This document shows, piece by piece, positions 8,017 through 16,700 of a stretch of 64,000 bases of DNA. The stretch spans positions 186,001-250,000 of the forward strand of contig NZ_CP080766.1 in the NCBI RefSeq assembly GCF_019602855.1. Reading direction: 5' to 3'. The notes under the pieces are model-generated. The model made no database searches. It was not told the origin of the DNA and saw nothing but the letters and a program-made list of their open reading frames with translations. This DNA is from Cupriavidus pinatubonensis. GTDB taxonomy: Bacteria; Pseudomonadota; Gammaproteobacteria; Burkholderiales; Burkholderiaceae. Within the stretch, counting starts at the first letter, position 1. Each line of letters opens with the position of its first letter. The position numbers and the translations under genes are program-made.

Positions 8017-9516
8017 ATGGATACCCGTACCGAACTGCTTTCCGCCGCCACCCGCGCCTTCCTGCAGCGCCCGAAGCGCATGCTGATCGACGGCCAGTGG
8101 TGCGCCGCAACCGATGGCGCCGTGTTCACCACGGAAGACCCGGCCAGCGAGACCACGCTGGCTGAAGTACCCGCCGCCGGACCGGCCGACGTCGATGCAG
8201 CCGTGCAGGCAGCGCGCGCGGCCTTCGAACAAGGCCCGTGGAACGCCATGCGCCCGTCGGACCGCGAACGCCTGCTGCTGCGCCTGGCCGACCTGGTGGA
8301 AGCCAATGCCGAGGAACTCGCGCAGATCGAAGCGCTGGACAACGGCAAGCCCGCGACCATGGCTCGGGCGATCGATGTGGCCGGTGCCGCGGGCTTCCTG
8401 CGCTACATGGCAGGCTGGGCCACCAAGCTACACGGCGAAAGCCTCGACGTGTCGGTGCCGCTGGTGCGCGAGCGCGAGTTCGTCGCGTTTACGCGCCAGG
8501 AAGCCGTGGGCGTCGTAGGCGCCATCATCCCGTGGAATTTCCCGCTTCTGATGGCCGCGTGGAAGCTCGGTCCGGCACTGGCCTGTGGCTGCACCGTGGT
8601 GCTCAAGCCGGCCGAGGAAACGCCCCTGTCGGCACTGCGCCTGGGCGAGCTCGTGATGGAAGCTGGCTATCCCGCAGGTGTCGTCAATATCGTCACCGGA
8701 GACGGGGCACGCTGCGGCGCGGCGCTGGCCGGCCATCCGCAGGTCGACAAGATCGCGTTCACCGGGTCGACAGAAGTCGGCAAGCTCGTCGGCGGCGCAG
8801 CAATGGAGCGCTTGGCGCGCGTGACGCTGGAACTCGGCGGCAAGTCGCCCGTGATCATGCTCGACGACATGTCGCCGGAGGCCGCTGCCACAGGCGCCGC
8901 ACAGGCCATCTTCTTCAACCAGGGCCAGGTGTGCACCGCCGGCTCGCGGCTGTACCTGCCACGCTCGAAGTTCGATGCGACCGTGCAGGCACTGGCCGAT
9001 ATCGCCAACAGCCTGCGCCTGGGGCCGGGCCTGGAGCCGGACACCGGCATGGGTCCGCTGGTTTCGCGCCGACAGCACAAGCGCGTGGCGGGCTATGTGC
9101 AGGCCGGTGTGGATGCCGGAGCGCAACTGATCTGCGGCGGCAATGCCGACCTGCCGCGCGGCCACTTCTTCAAGCCCACGGTGCTGGCGCGTGCACCGGA
9201 GACGTCATCGGTCGTGCAGGAGGAAATCTTCGGGCCCGTGGTCGTGGCACTACCCTACGATGACATCGACGAAGTGGTCGGCCGCGCCAATGGCACGCCG
9301 TTCGGATTGGCGGCGTCGGTCTGGTCCAATGATCTTTCGCGCGTGCATCGACTGGTGCCGCGGATCAAGGCCGGCACCGTCTGGGTCAATTGCCATAACC
9401 TGCTCGACAACGCGATGCCGTTCGGCGGCTTCAAGCAGTCCGGGCTCGGCCGCGAAATGGGCCGCGCCGTGTTCGACCACTATACCGAGACCAAATCGGT
9501 CATGATCGCCGTGTAA
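8017..9516 (+). CDS. NAD-dependent aldehyde dehydrogenase (phenylacetaldehyde dehydrogenase-like)
   Basis: A 499-residue ALDH-superfamily enzyme. Conserved elements are I-I-P-W-N-F-P-L, F-T-G-S-T-E-V-G, the general base Glu in L-E-L-G-G-K-S-P, the catalytic Cys in N-Q-G-Q-V-C-T-A-G-S and E-I-F-G-P-V. The ATG at 8017 has GAGGAG upstream; the longer frame upstream overlaps the cytochrome gene. No signal peptide is visible, so it is cytoplasmic. In this operon it would oxidise the aldehyde released by the periplasmic amine dehydrogenase to the acid, as FeaB does in phenylethylamine breakdown. The exact substrate is inferred. Confidence 0.9.
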   Translation: MDTRTELLSAATRAFLQRPKRMLIDGQWCAATDGAVFTTEDPASETTLAEVPAAGPADVDAAVQAARAAFEQGPWNAMRPSDRERLLLRLADLVEANAEELAQIEALDNGKPATMARAIDVAGAAGFLRYMAGWATKLHGESLDVSVPLVREREFVAFTRQEAVGVVGAIIPWNFPLLMAAWKLGPALACGCTVVLKPAEETPLSALRLGELVMEAGYPAGVVNIVTGDGARCGAALAGHPQVDKIAFTGSTEVGKLVGGAAMERLARVTLELGGKSPVIMLDDMSPEAAATGAAQAIFFNQGQVCTAGSRLYLPRSKFDATVQALADIANSLRLGPGLEPDTGMGPLVSRRQHKRVAGYVQAGVDAGAQLICGGNADLPRGHFFKPTVLARAPETSSVVQEEIFGPVVVALPYDDIDEVVGRANGTPFGLAASVWSNDLSRVHRLVPRIKAGTVWVNCHNLLDNAMPFGGFKQSGLGREMGRAVFDHYTETKSVMIAV

Positions 9517-9546
9517 TTGCCGCCGGCTGCCGACGGGTTTCCCACC

Positions 9547-11217
9547 ATGACAAGACAGACCATGAACGATACTGCCCCCTCATCGTCCACTCCGCAGCCC
9601 ACCCCGCAGCCCGGCCGGCGACAGTGGCTGAGCCACCTGGCCGGCGCCGCCGTGACCACGGTTGCCGCCGCGGCCATGACCAGCCGGACCGCCAGCGCCG
9701 CCCCTGCGGGCACGGCACCTGCCGCGTCCGGCCCCGGCACCGCCGGCGGTGGGACGCCAGACCCGATCGTGCTGATGCCGGCGTGGCAGCTTTCACGCGA
9801 GATCCGCGGCGGCCGCCTGTCCTGCCGCCAGGTCATGAATGCCTACCTGGCGCATATCGACCGCGTCAATCCGGTGACCAACGCCATCGTCGCGCTGCGG
9901 GATCGCGATGCCCTGATGCAGGAAGCCGCCGCTGCCGACGAGGCGTTCGCCGCGCGCAAAGTGGCGGGATGGATGCAGGGCGTGCCGCAGGCGCCGAAGG
10001 ATCTGGCCCTCACGCGCGGCATTCGTACCACGTTCGGCTCGCCGATCTTCAAGGACAACGTGCCGACGTCCGACGCAATCATCGTAGAACGCGTGCGCAA
10101 ATCCGGCGCGATCCTGCTCGGCAAGACCAATACGCCCGAGTTCGGCCTGGGCTCGCAGACCTTCAACCCGGTGTATGGCCCCACGCGCAATCCGTACGAC
10201 AGCACGCGCACCGCGGGCGGCAGCAGCGGCGGCGCCGCGGCGGCACTGGCCATGCGTCTGCTGCCTGTGGCGGACGGCAGCGATTTCGGCGGTTCGCTGC
10301 GCAACCCGGCCGGGTTCTGCAATGTTTATGGCTTCCGTCCTTCGGCGGGACGCGTGCCCTATGGGCCCACGCCGGAAGTCTTTATCCAGCAGCTCGGCTA
10401 TGAGGGCCCGATGGGCCGCACGGTCGCTGACGTGGCCTTGCTACTCGCCACCCAGGCCGGCCCCGACCCGCGCACGCCGCAGGCGCTCGCGCCAGACCCA
10501 GTGCTCGCCACGCTGACGCCGGACAACGTCATGGCCGCGCTGTCGACGAACCTGAAGGGCAAGCGCGTGGCATGGCTCGGCGACTGGGACGGCTATCTGC
10601 CGATGGAAGACGGCATCCTTCAGCTGTGCGAGCAAGCCCTGCAGGCCTTCCCGGCCTTTGGCGTCGGTGTCGACAAGATCAAGCCGCCTTTCTCACCCGA
10701 GCGCCTGTGGAAGACCTGGCTCGTGCACCGGCACTTCCTGGTCGGCAACGGCATGCTGCCGTTCTACCGCGACGAAGCCAAGCGCGCGCTGCTCAAGCCC
10801 GAAGCGATCTGGGAAATCGAAGGTGCGCTCAAGCTTAGCGGCGCGGACATCTATGCGGCCAGCGCCGACCGCAGCGCGTGGTATCAGGCTGTGGAAGGCG
10901 TCTTTGCCAAATTCGACTACATCGCCGTGCCGACCGCACAGGTCTTTCCGTTCGATGTGCGTCAACCGTGGCCCAAGGAAATCGCTGGCCGGCAAATGGA
11001 TACCTACCACCGCTGGATGGAAGTCGTATTCCCGTGGACGTTGTCGGGCTGCCCGGCAATCAGCGTGCCGGTCGGCTTCGGCAAGAACGGGCTGCCGATG
11101 GGCATGCAACTCATTGGCCGTCCGCGCGATGACCTGAGCGTCTTGCGCCTGGCTCGGGCATACGAGCAGGAACGCGACTGGGTGGGCCGCCACCTGCCGC
11201 GCGCGGTGATGGCCTGA
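9547..11217 (+). CDS. Exported amidase-signature hydrolase
   Basis: About 556 residues of the amidase signature family (Ser-cisSer-Lys). The catalytic Lys lies in the early A-P-K-D-L region or in I-F-K-D-N-V-P, the cis-Ser in A-G-G-S-S-G-G, and the nucleophile in D-F-G-G-S-L-R. An N-terminal stretch with G-R-R-Q-W-L-S and a long Ala-rich hydrophobic run looks like a Tat signal, so the enzyme is probably periplasmic. The start could also be the ATG at 9562. It follows the aldehyde dehydrogenase by 30 bases. It may release an amine or acid from an N-acyl amine for the pathway; this is inference. Confidence 0.87.
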   Translation: MTRQTMNDTAPSSSTPQPTPQPGRRQWLSHLAGAAVTTVAAAAMTSRTASAAPAGTAPAASGPGTAGGGTPDPIVLMPAWQLSREIRGGRLSCRQVMNAYLAHIDRVNPVTNAIVALRDRDALMQEAAAADEAFAARKVAGWMQGVPQAPKDLALTRGIRTTFGSPIFKDNVPTSDAIIVERVRKSGAILLGKTNTPEFGLGSQTFNPVYGPTRNPYDSTRTAGGSSGGAAAALAMRLLPVADGSDFGGSLRNPAGFCNVYGFRPSAGRVPYGPTPEVFIQQLGYEGPMGRTVADVALLLATQAGPDPRTPQALAPDPVLATLTPDNVMAALSTNLKGKRVAWLGDWDGYLPMEDGILQLCEQALQAFPAFGVGVDKIKPPFSPERLWKTWLVHRHFLVGNGMLPFYRDEAKRALLKPEAIWEIEGALKLSGADIYAASADRSAWYQAVEGVFAKFDYIAVPTAQVFPFDVRQPWPKEIAGRQMDTYHRWMEVVFPWTLSGCPAISVPVGFGKNGLPMGMQLIGRPRDDLSVLRLARAYEQERDWVGRHLPRAVMA

Positions 11218-11232
11218 CGACGGAAAGACCGG

Positions 11233-12225
11233 TCAGCGGCGCGCGAGCGTCGCTGACGGCAGTTCGCCGAAGAACGCGCGGTACTGCGCTGCAAATCGCG
11301 GCAGATGCTGGAAGCCGAAGCTTGCTGCAGCCCCGCCGACGGACTCCGCCGCGCCGGTGCGAAGCGCCTGGCGTACGCCGTTCATGCGTACGGCGCGCAC
11401 GAAATCGAGCGGCGACAGCCCGGTCACCTCATTGAAGCTGTACTGCAGCGTGCGCCTCGACACGCCCAGCCGTTCGCACAGCGACAGGATGCTCCACGGC
11501 TGGTCGGGGGCGCTGCGGATCATCTGGTAGGCGTCCGCCACCAGCCGGCGCCGCGCGGGGATGGTCGGCAGTGGTTCGTTGCCGTCAATGCCTTCGCCGA
11601 CCAAGGCGGTCGCGGCCGCCAGTAGCAAGGCGTCGCGCATCGCGCTTTCGACAAAGCGGTTGCTGAATACCTCGGCATCGATGGCGGCAGTGGCCAGTAC
11701 CGACAGCAGTACGGCCCGGAATTCGCGGCTGGCGCCTTTCGTCACCTGCCGTACGGGCGCCATCCGTTCCAGCCGGAGCGTCTCCCCGCCAGCCAGCGCC
11801 ATGGCGCGCTGAAGCGCCGGCATCGGCACGGTCAGCCCGGCGAGATCGAGTTGCAGTGGCGTGCGCATCGCCAATGCGCGGCCGTTGCCGGCACACAGCA
11901 GTGTCTGGCCGTCCATCGCGTAACCGGAGAACCAGCCACCCTGGCACTGCACGTCGGGCAAGGCCAGCGAGACATAGCCGCGCGCCGCTTCGCCCTCCTC
12001 AAGCAGGCTCTGCGACGTCAGTTCGCGGAAGACATGGACATCACCGTATGTCACCTGGGATACCTCGGCGCGAAAGACGCCGGGCGTGAGTTGCTGGTAA
12101 CGCTGTTGCCAGCCGTCCAGTTCCGCGGCGGCCGCCTGCGCTTCATCGGCGACGATGTGCCGCAGCGTGCGCGCGGCCGCCGGTTCCTGCGGGGACGGTG
12201 AAGATGGCGTCGGGGCTTGATTCAT
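11233..12225 (-). CDS. AraC-family transcriptional regulator (EutR-like)
   Basis: A 330-residue regulator with a poorly conserved N-terminal sensor half and a C-terminal pair of helix-turn-helix motifs (about residues 225-325): S-I-L-S-L-C-E-R-L-G-V-S-R-R-T-L-Q for the first, and F-G-F-Q-H-L-P-R-F-A-A-Q-Y-R for the second. The ending F-F-G-E-L-P-S-A-T-L resembles EutR. It converges on the amidase gene with a 16-base gap, so it is probably the amine-responsive activator of the operon, though its promoter is 8 kb from the operon start. No clear Shine-Dalgarno precedes the ATG. Confidence 0.88.
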   Translation of the reverse strand: MNQAPTPSSPSPQEPAAARTLRHIVADEAQAAAAELDGWQQRYQQLTPGVFRAEVSQVTYGDVHVFRELTSQSLLEEGEAARGYVSLALPDVQCQGGWFSGYAMDGQTLLCAGNGRALAMRTPLQLDLAGLTVPMPALQRAMALAGGETLRLERMAPVRQVTKGASREFRAVLLSVLATAAIDAEVFSNRFVESAMRDALLLAAATALVGEGIDGNEPLPTIPARRRLVADAYQMIRSAPDQPWSILSLCERLGVSRRTLQYSFNEVTGLSPLDFVRAVRMNGVRQALRTGAAESVGGAAASFGFQHLPRFAAQYRAFFGELPSATLARR

Positions 12226-12578
12226 GGGGGCGCGACGTGAAACGCTCTACCCGCGCGCGGCGGTTCGGGCCAGCCTTGTTCCGCGCGGGTGCAGCGGTTC
12301 AGTGTAGCGAATGCCGCTACCGGCAATGGAGCGGGTCAACCCTGATTCGCAAGGCATGCAAACGCTTCACGATGAAAAAACCGACTGGAAGACCGCCATT
12401 TAAATCATCAACGGAATAACGTTGCGTGACTACACTTGCTTCCGTGCCGCACAACAAACACTACGGCACCGCTCGCAAGGCGACCCGGACGGCATGTGGC
12501 GCGGCAGATCCGCCACGCCGCGCCCCCATGATTCCCAAGGGGAATGCCGCCTCCAATCAGTCAGAAGAAGCAGCAGAC
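12226..12578. other. Divergent intergenic region, no gene seen
   Basis: About 350 bases between the AraC regulator start and the repeat-protein start. Short open frames here have no recognisable protein character. A patch at 12360-12430 is noticeably more A/T-rich than its surroundings (runs of A and ATTTAAAT) and is the best place for promoters. No clear hairpin or operator was identified. Confidence 0.5.
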
Positions 12579-12911
12579 ATGCACAACAAGATCCTCAAAG
12601 CCCTCCTCCTTACCGTCGCTACCGTTGGTGCCAGCGCCATGGCCGGCCACGCCGCCGCCCAAGGCATGCAGGACCGCGGCATCTCCGGCGACCGCTACGG
12701 CTACATCATGCGCCAGGGCAACCCGGACCCGTACACCGACGGCGGCAATGTTCTCGGCAAGCGCGACCCGTACACCGACGGTGGCAATGCCCTCGGCAAG
12801 CGTGACCCGTTCACCGATGGCGCCAACCACCCGGCGACCACGTTGAACATCGCCGGCATGGACCAGCGCGGCGTGTCGGCCTCGCCCGCACACACAGGCG
12901 CCAACGCGTAA
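12579..12911 (+). CDS. Small exported protein with three 13-residue Y-T-D-G repeats
   Basis: 110 residues. A clear signal peptide (about residues 1-28, ending H-A-A-A-Q) is followed by three tandem 13-residue units at 12717-12833: G-N-P-D-P-Y-T-D-G-G-N-V-L, then two near-copies starting G-K-R-D-P. The ATG at 12579 is chosen over an earlier in-frame start because the signal peptide begins there. No known domain is recognised. The same core (G-K-x-D-P-Y-T-D-G) recurs in a separate protein at 52650-53021. Function unknown; it is probably periplasmic or secreted. Confidence 0.75.
   Translation: MHNKILKALLLTVATVGASAMAGHAAAQGMQDRGISGDRYGYIMRQGNPDPYTDGGNVLGKRDPYTDGGNALGKRDPFTDGANHPATTLNIAGMDQRGVSASPAHTGANA
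12717..12833 (+). repeat. Three 39-bp coding tandem repeats (Y-T-D-G units)
   Basis: Units run 12717-12755, 12756-12794 and 12795-12833. Each encodes a variant of G-K-R-D-P-Y-T-D-G-G-N-A-L. The units differ mainly at third codon positions, which suggests selection on the protein rather than a recent DNA duplication. Confidence 0.85.
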
Positions 12912-12973
12912 GCGCTCCCGCAGGCTCCGTCCTCCACGGCGCCTGCGCAAACTTCCCTCCTCCAGAGATTGCA

Positions 12974-13168
12974 ATGAAGAACATCCTGCTGGCGCTGCTC
13001 GGCGCCGCGGCTGTCACGGCGGCATGGCCAGCCATGGCCGGCCCAGACTGGGCCGTCATCGAGCGTGGCCGCGCTGCTGCGCGCGCGGCGCACCCGTGTG
13101 CGGAAAGCCATCAAACTTCGGCCAAATCGACCTCCGCAAGCGCGCCGGGCGCTCCTCACCACGGCTGA
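12974..13168 (+). CDS. Small exported hypothetical protein
   Basis: 64 residues: a good signal peptide (M-K-N-I-L-L-A-L-L-G, cleavage near A-M-A-G) and a short polar mature part with one Cys and a Ser/Ala-rich tail. It starts 62 bases after the repeat-protein gene and probably shares its transcript. CCAGAG upstream is a weak ribosome binding site. No family is recognised. The signal peptide and spacing support it as real, but the short length leaves doubt. Confidence 0.55.
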   Translation: MKNILLALLGAAAVTAAWPAMAGPDWAVIERGRAAARAAHPCAESHQTSAKSTSASAPGAPHHG

Positions 13169-13261
13169 TCACGACGGCGGCCGCGATGCGACGCTGCCGC
13201 CGCCATGCCGAACCCGGCTATTCTGTGGGGCACCTTTGCCCGCATACAGAAGGAATGCCGC

Positions 13262-13642
13262 ATGCCCCAGCCAACCGATCTGCGCGCCTACGCCTACGTC
13301 CTCGCAGTACCGGATCTTCCCCGCAGCGCTGCGTATTTCGAGAACGCGCTGGGCTTTTCCACCGACTGGCAGGACGGCGACAACTGGCGCGCGCTCAGCC
13401 GTGGCAGCGTGCGCGTCATGCTCGGGCATTGCCCCGATGCTCTCCCGCCATCGCAGACTGGCGACCACAGCTACTTCGCGTACTTCCACGTGGACGATAT
13501 CGACGCACTGCATGCCGAACTCGCATCGCGCGGCGCCATCATCGCGCAGCCGCCCGCCGACAAGCCATGGGGCATGCGTGAAATGGCGCTCGCTACGCCG
13601 GACGGACATCGGATGATGGTGGGACAGGAACTGGTCCGTTGA
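13262..13642 (+). CDS. VOC (glyoxalase/bleomycin-resistance fold) family protein
   Basis: 126 residues with the vicinal-oxygen-chelate fold. It opens with Y-A-Y-V-L-A-V-P-D-L-P-R-S-A-A-Y-F-E-N-A-L-G-F, the first beta-alpha-beta module. A second module follows with Y-F-A-Y-F-H-V-D-D-I-D-A-L and ends F/M-A-L-A-T-P-D-G-H-R. The start has AAGGAA seven bases upstream. Substrate cannot be predicted: family members include glyoxalases, antibiotic-binding proteins and dioxygenases. Confidence 0.82.
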   Translation: MPQPTDLRAYAYVLAVPDLPRSAAYFENALGFSTDWQDGDNWRALSRGSVRVMLGHCPDALPPSQTGDHSYFAYFHVDDIDALHAELASRGAIIAQPPADKPWGMREMALATPDGHRMMVGQELVR

Positions 13643-13719
13643 GCGAACGCTAGAAGTTCTCCATTTCCGGCACTACCCGAGCCGGCTCTGTCTATGCCCC
13701 GGAGCCTGCGTGGCCAGGC

Positions 13720-16700
13720 TTAACCGGCGCTATCCGCCAGCACCTCCACTGCACTCTCGTAGTCATAGTTCTCTACCGCCTCGCACAGGCGGCGGAAACG
13801 GTCCCCTGCGAGCATGTCGGCCAGTCGCTGGCGATTCGCCGCAAACGTCAGGCTGGCTTCGCTGGCGCCGTCCGCAAGCTGGCGACGCAACCGGTCGAGC
13901 ACGTCCGTCATGCTGGTCACCTGCGTGGCAACCGGCGCGGCGGGTTCGGGTGTTTCCGCCGGCAGGTGCTGGCGCAGCGCCATGCACAGGCTCGCGTGCG
14001 CCTGTTCCAGACCATTCAGCAGCGCAGATGCATCGTCCGCTGCCATGCCCATCAGCGTGCATTCCAGCGACGCGGCGGCGCCCGCCACCTGCCTGGCGCC
14101 GAGATTGCCGGCCAGCCCGGCGAGCGCATGCGCAAGACGCGCGGCCTCGACACGCTCGCCGGCCTGCAGCAAAGCGCCGATCTGCTGCGGCGTCTGGGCG
14201 TAGCCGGACAGCAGGCGTCCCAGCAACTGGCGGAACGTGTCGATCCGCCCGCCGACACGGGCAACCGCGCCGTCGACGTCGAGCAGGCCCGTGCCCGCCA
14301 GTGCCCGCATCCAGTCCGGGGCAGCCTCTTCCTCTTCCGCTTCCGGCTCGACCACTTCAATGATCTCGGCCACCGGATTCGCCACGTTCTCGTGCCAGGC
14401 CGCATCGTGCAAGTTGCCCCCTGTCCTGGCCGGCGCGCCAGTCAGCCAACGGTGCAGCGTCGTGAAGAATGTGGCGGGGCTGATGGGCTTGGCGATGTGG
14501 TCGTCCATGCCGGCGGCCAGGCAACGGTTGCGGTCTTCGGGCAAGGCATTCGCCGTCATCGCCACCACGGGCATCGACGCCAGCCGCGGATTGGCACGGA
14601 TGTGGCGTGTAGCCTCGAAGCCGTCCATGACCGGCATCTGCATGTCCATGAGCACGAGGTCGTAGTCCTGCACGGCCAGCAGTTCGAGCGCGATCGCACC
14701 GTTCTCGGCCGTATCGGGCGTGATGCCGGCCTGCTGGAGCAGGTGCGTGGCCACCTCGCGGTTGATCTCGTTGTCTTCGACGAGCAGCACGCGTGCGTGC
14801 GGCAACGTCCAGCTCGGCCCGGTTACAGAACGCGGCGCGCCCTTGTCGGCCATGCGTCCCGGCTCCGAGGCCAGCACGCGCATGGTGGCGTCGAACAGCA
14901 CCGAGGGACTGACCGGCTTGTGCAGCGTGGTCTCGAAGCCATTGCGCTCGCCTTCGCGCACGACTTCCTCGCGCCCGTTGGCAGTAATCATCAGCGGGCG
15001 CGGGCGCTGGCTCTGCAGCGACATGGCCGCCAGCTTGCGCACGGTCTGGATGCCGTCCAGGCCCGGCATGCGCCAGTCGATGAACACGGCGTGGTAGGGA
15101 TCAGCGATGGCATCCGCATGCTGGATCGCGGACAGCGCTTTCTCGCCCGATTCGACTTCGTCCGCGCGAAACCCGAACCCGCGCAGCATAGATCCGATCA
15201 CCTGGCGCGCATAGCCATGGTCGTCCACCACCAGCAGCCGGCGTCCGGCGAGTTCCGGCTGCACCAGCAGCGCCGGCGCGCGCCGGGTGCCTGGCAGCAA
15301 CGATAGTTCGAACCAGAACGTGCTGCCCTTGCCGAGCTCGCTCTGCACGCCGATCGTGCCGCCCATCAGCGTCACCAGCCGATGGCTGATAGCCAGACCG
15401 AGCCCGCTTCCGCCATAGCGCCGCGTGGTGGAACTGTCGGCCTGCTCGAAGCTGCGGAACAGGCGAGGAATGGCATCGGCGTCGATGCCGATACCCGTGT
15501 CGCGCACCTCGAAATGCAACCGGACACGCGATTCGGCGTGCTCGCCGGCGCAGCGCGCCACGCGGATGACGATCTCGCCGCGCTCGGTGAACTTGACTGC
15601 GTTGGTGGTGAAGTTGATCAGTACCTGGCGGATGCGCAGCGGGTCGCCGCGCAGGGAATCCGGCACATCGGGCTGCACGTCGACCACAAGCTCGAGCTGC
15701 TTGGCGGCAGCGCGCTCGCTGACCAGGTCGCCCACCGTGCGCAGCAGGCGCTCCAGCGAGAAATCGATCTGCTCGATCTCCAGCTTGCCAGCCTCTATCT
15801 TCGACAGATCGAGGATGTCGTTCAGGATGCCGAGCAGGTGCTGGCCCGAACGCTGGATCTTCTCGACGTAGTCGCGCTGCTGCAGATCAAGTTGCGTGCT
15901 GAGCGCCAAATGCGCCATGCCGATCACCGCATTCATCGGCGTGCGGATTTCATGGCTCATGTTGGCGAGGAAGCTCGCCTTGGCCTGCGCGGCCGATTCG
16001 GCCTCGTGCTTGGCCTTGGCAAGTTCCGCGTTGGCGACGGCAAGCTCGCGCGTGCGCTCCCACACCTTGTGCTCGAGCGTCTGCGACATCTCCTTCAGCT
16101 CCCGGTTGGCGCGTTCCTGGTCCGTGATGTCGATGCCCACCGCGCCCACGCCAACCACGGCATTGCTGGTCGGATCGTGTACGGGGAACCGTATGACTCG
16201 CAGCTGGCGCGAGCCCTCGGGGGCTTCCATGGCGTAGATCTGCTCTTCCGCGCGGCCGGTGGCCATCACGCGCGCTTCGATCTCCCAGCGCTCCCGGGTG
16301 CCGTCTGGCATGACCGCGAGCTCGCGGTCGGTCTTGCCCAGTACCTGATCACGCGTGAGGCCGAGCAACTTTTCCATCGAGGGATTGAGCTGCAGGAACG
16401 CGTGGTTGCGGTCCTTCAGGTGCATGATCGCGGGCGAGTGGTCCAGCAAGGCGCGCAGCCTTTCCTCGCTCTGCGCCAGGCGGTGCTGGCTTTTGCGCAG
16501 CGCCCAAGCTGCCACGCCAATCAGCAGCATGATCGCCGCCGCCATGCTCGCCACCACGGTACGCGTGGACAGGTAGGAACTGAGCGCTTCCTCCATGTCC
16601 TGCTCCAGGATCAGGGCGCTGCCCAGCGCCGGTATCCAGAGCCCGGCACCGGCCACGCGCTTGCCGCGGTAGTCGTGGTAGCCGAACGACACCTGCAGGG

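Noticed and set aside
12198-12419. A 73-codon plus-strand frame starting inside the AraC gene
   Set aside because: It overlaps the divergent regulator start, is Arg-rich with no signal or motif, and lacks a ribosome site.
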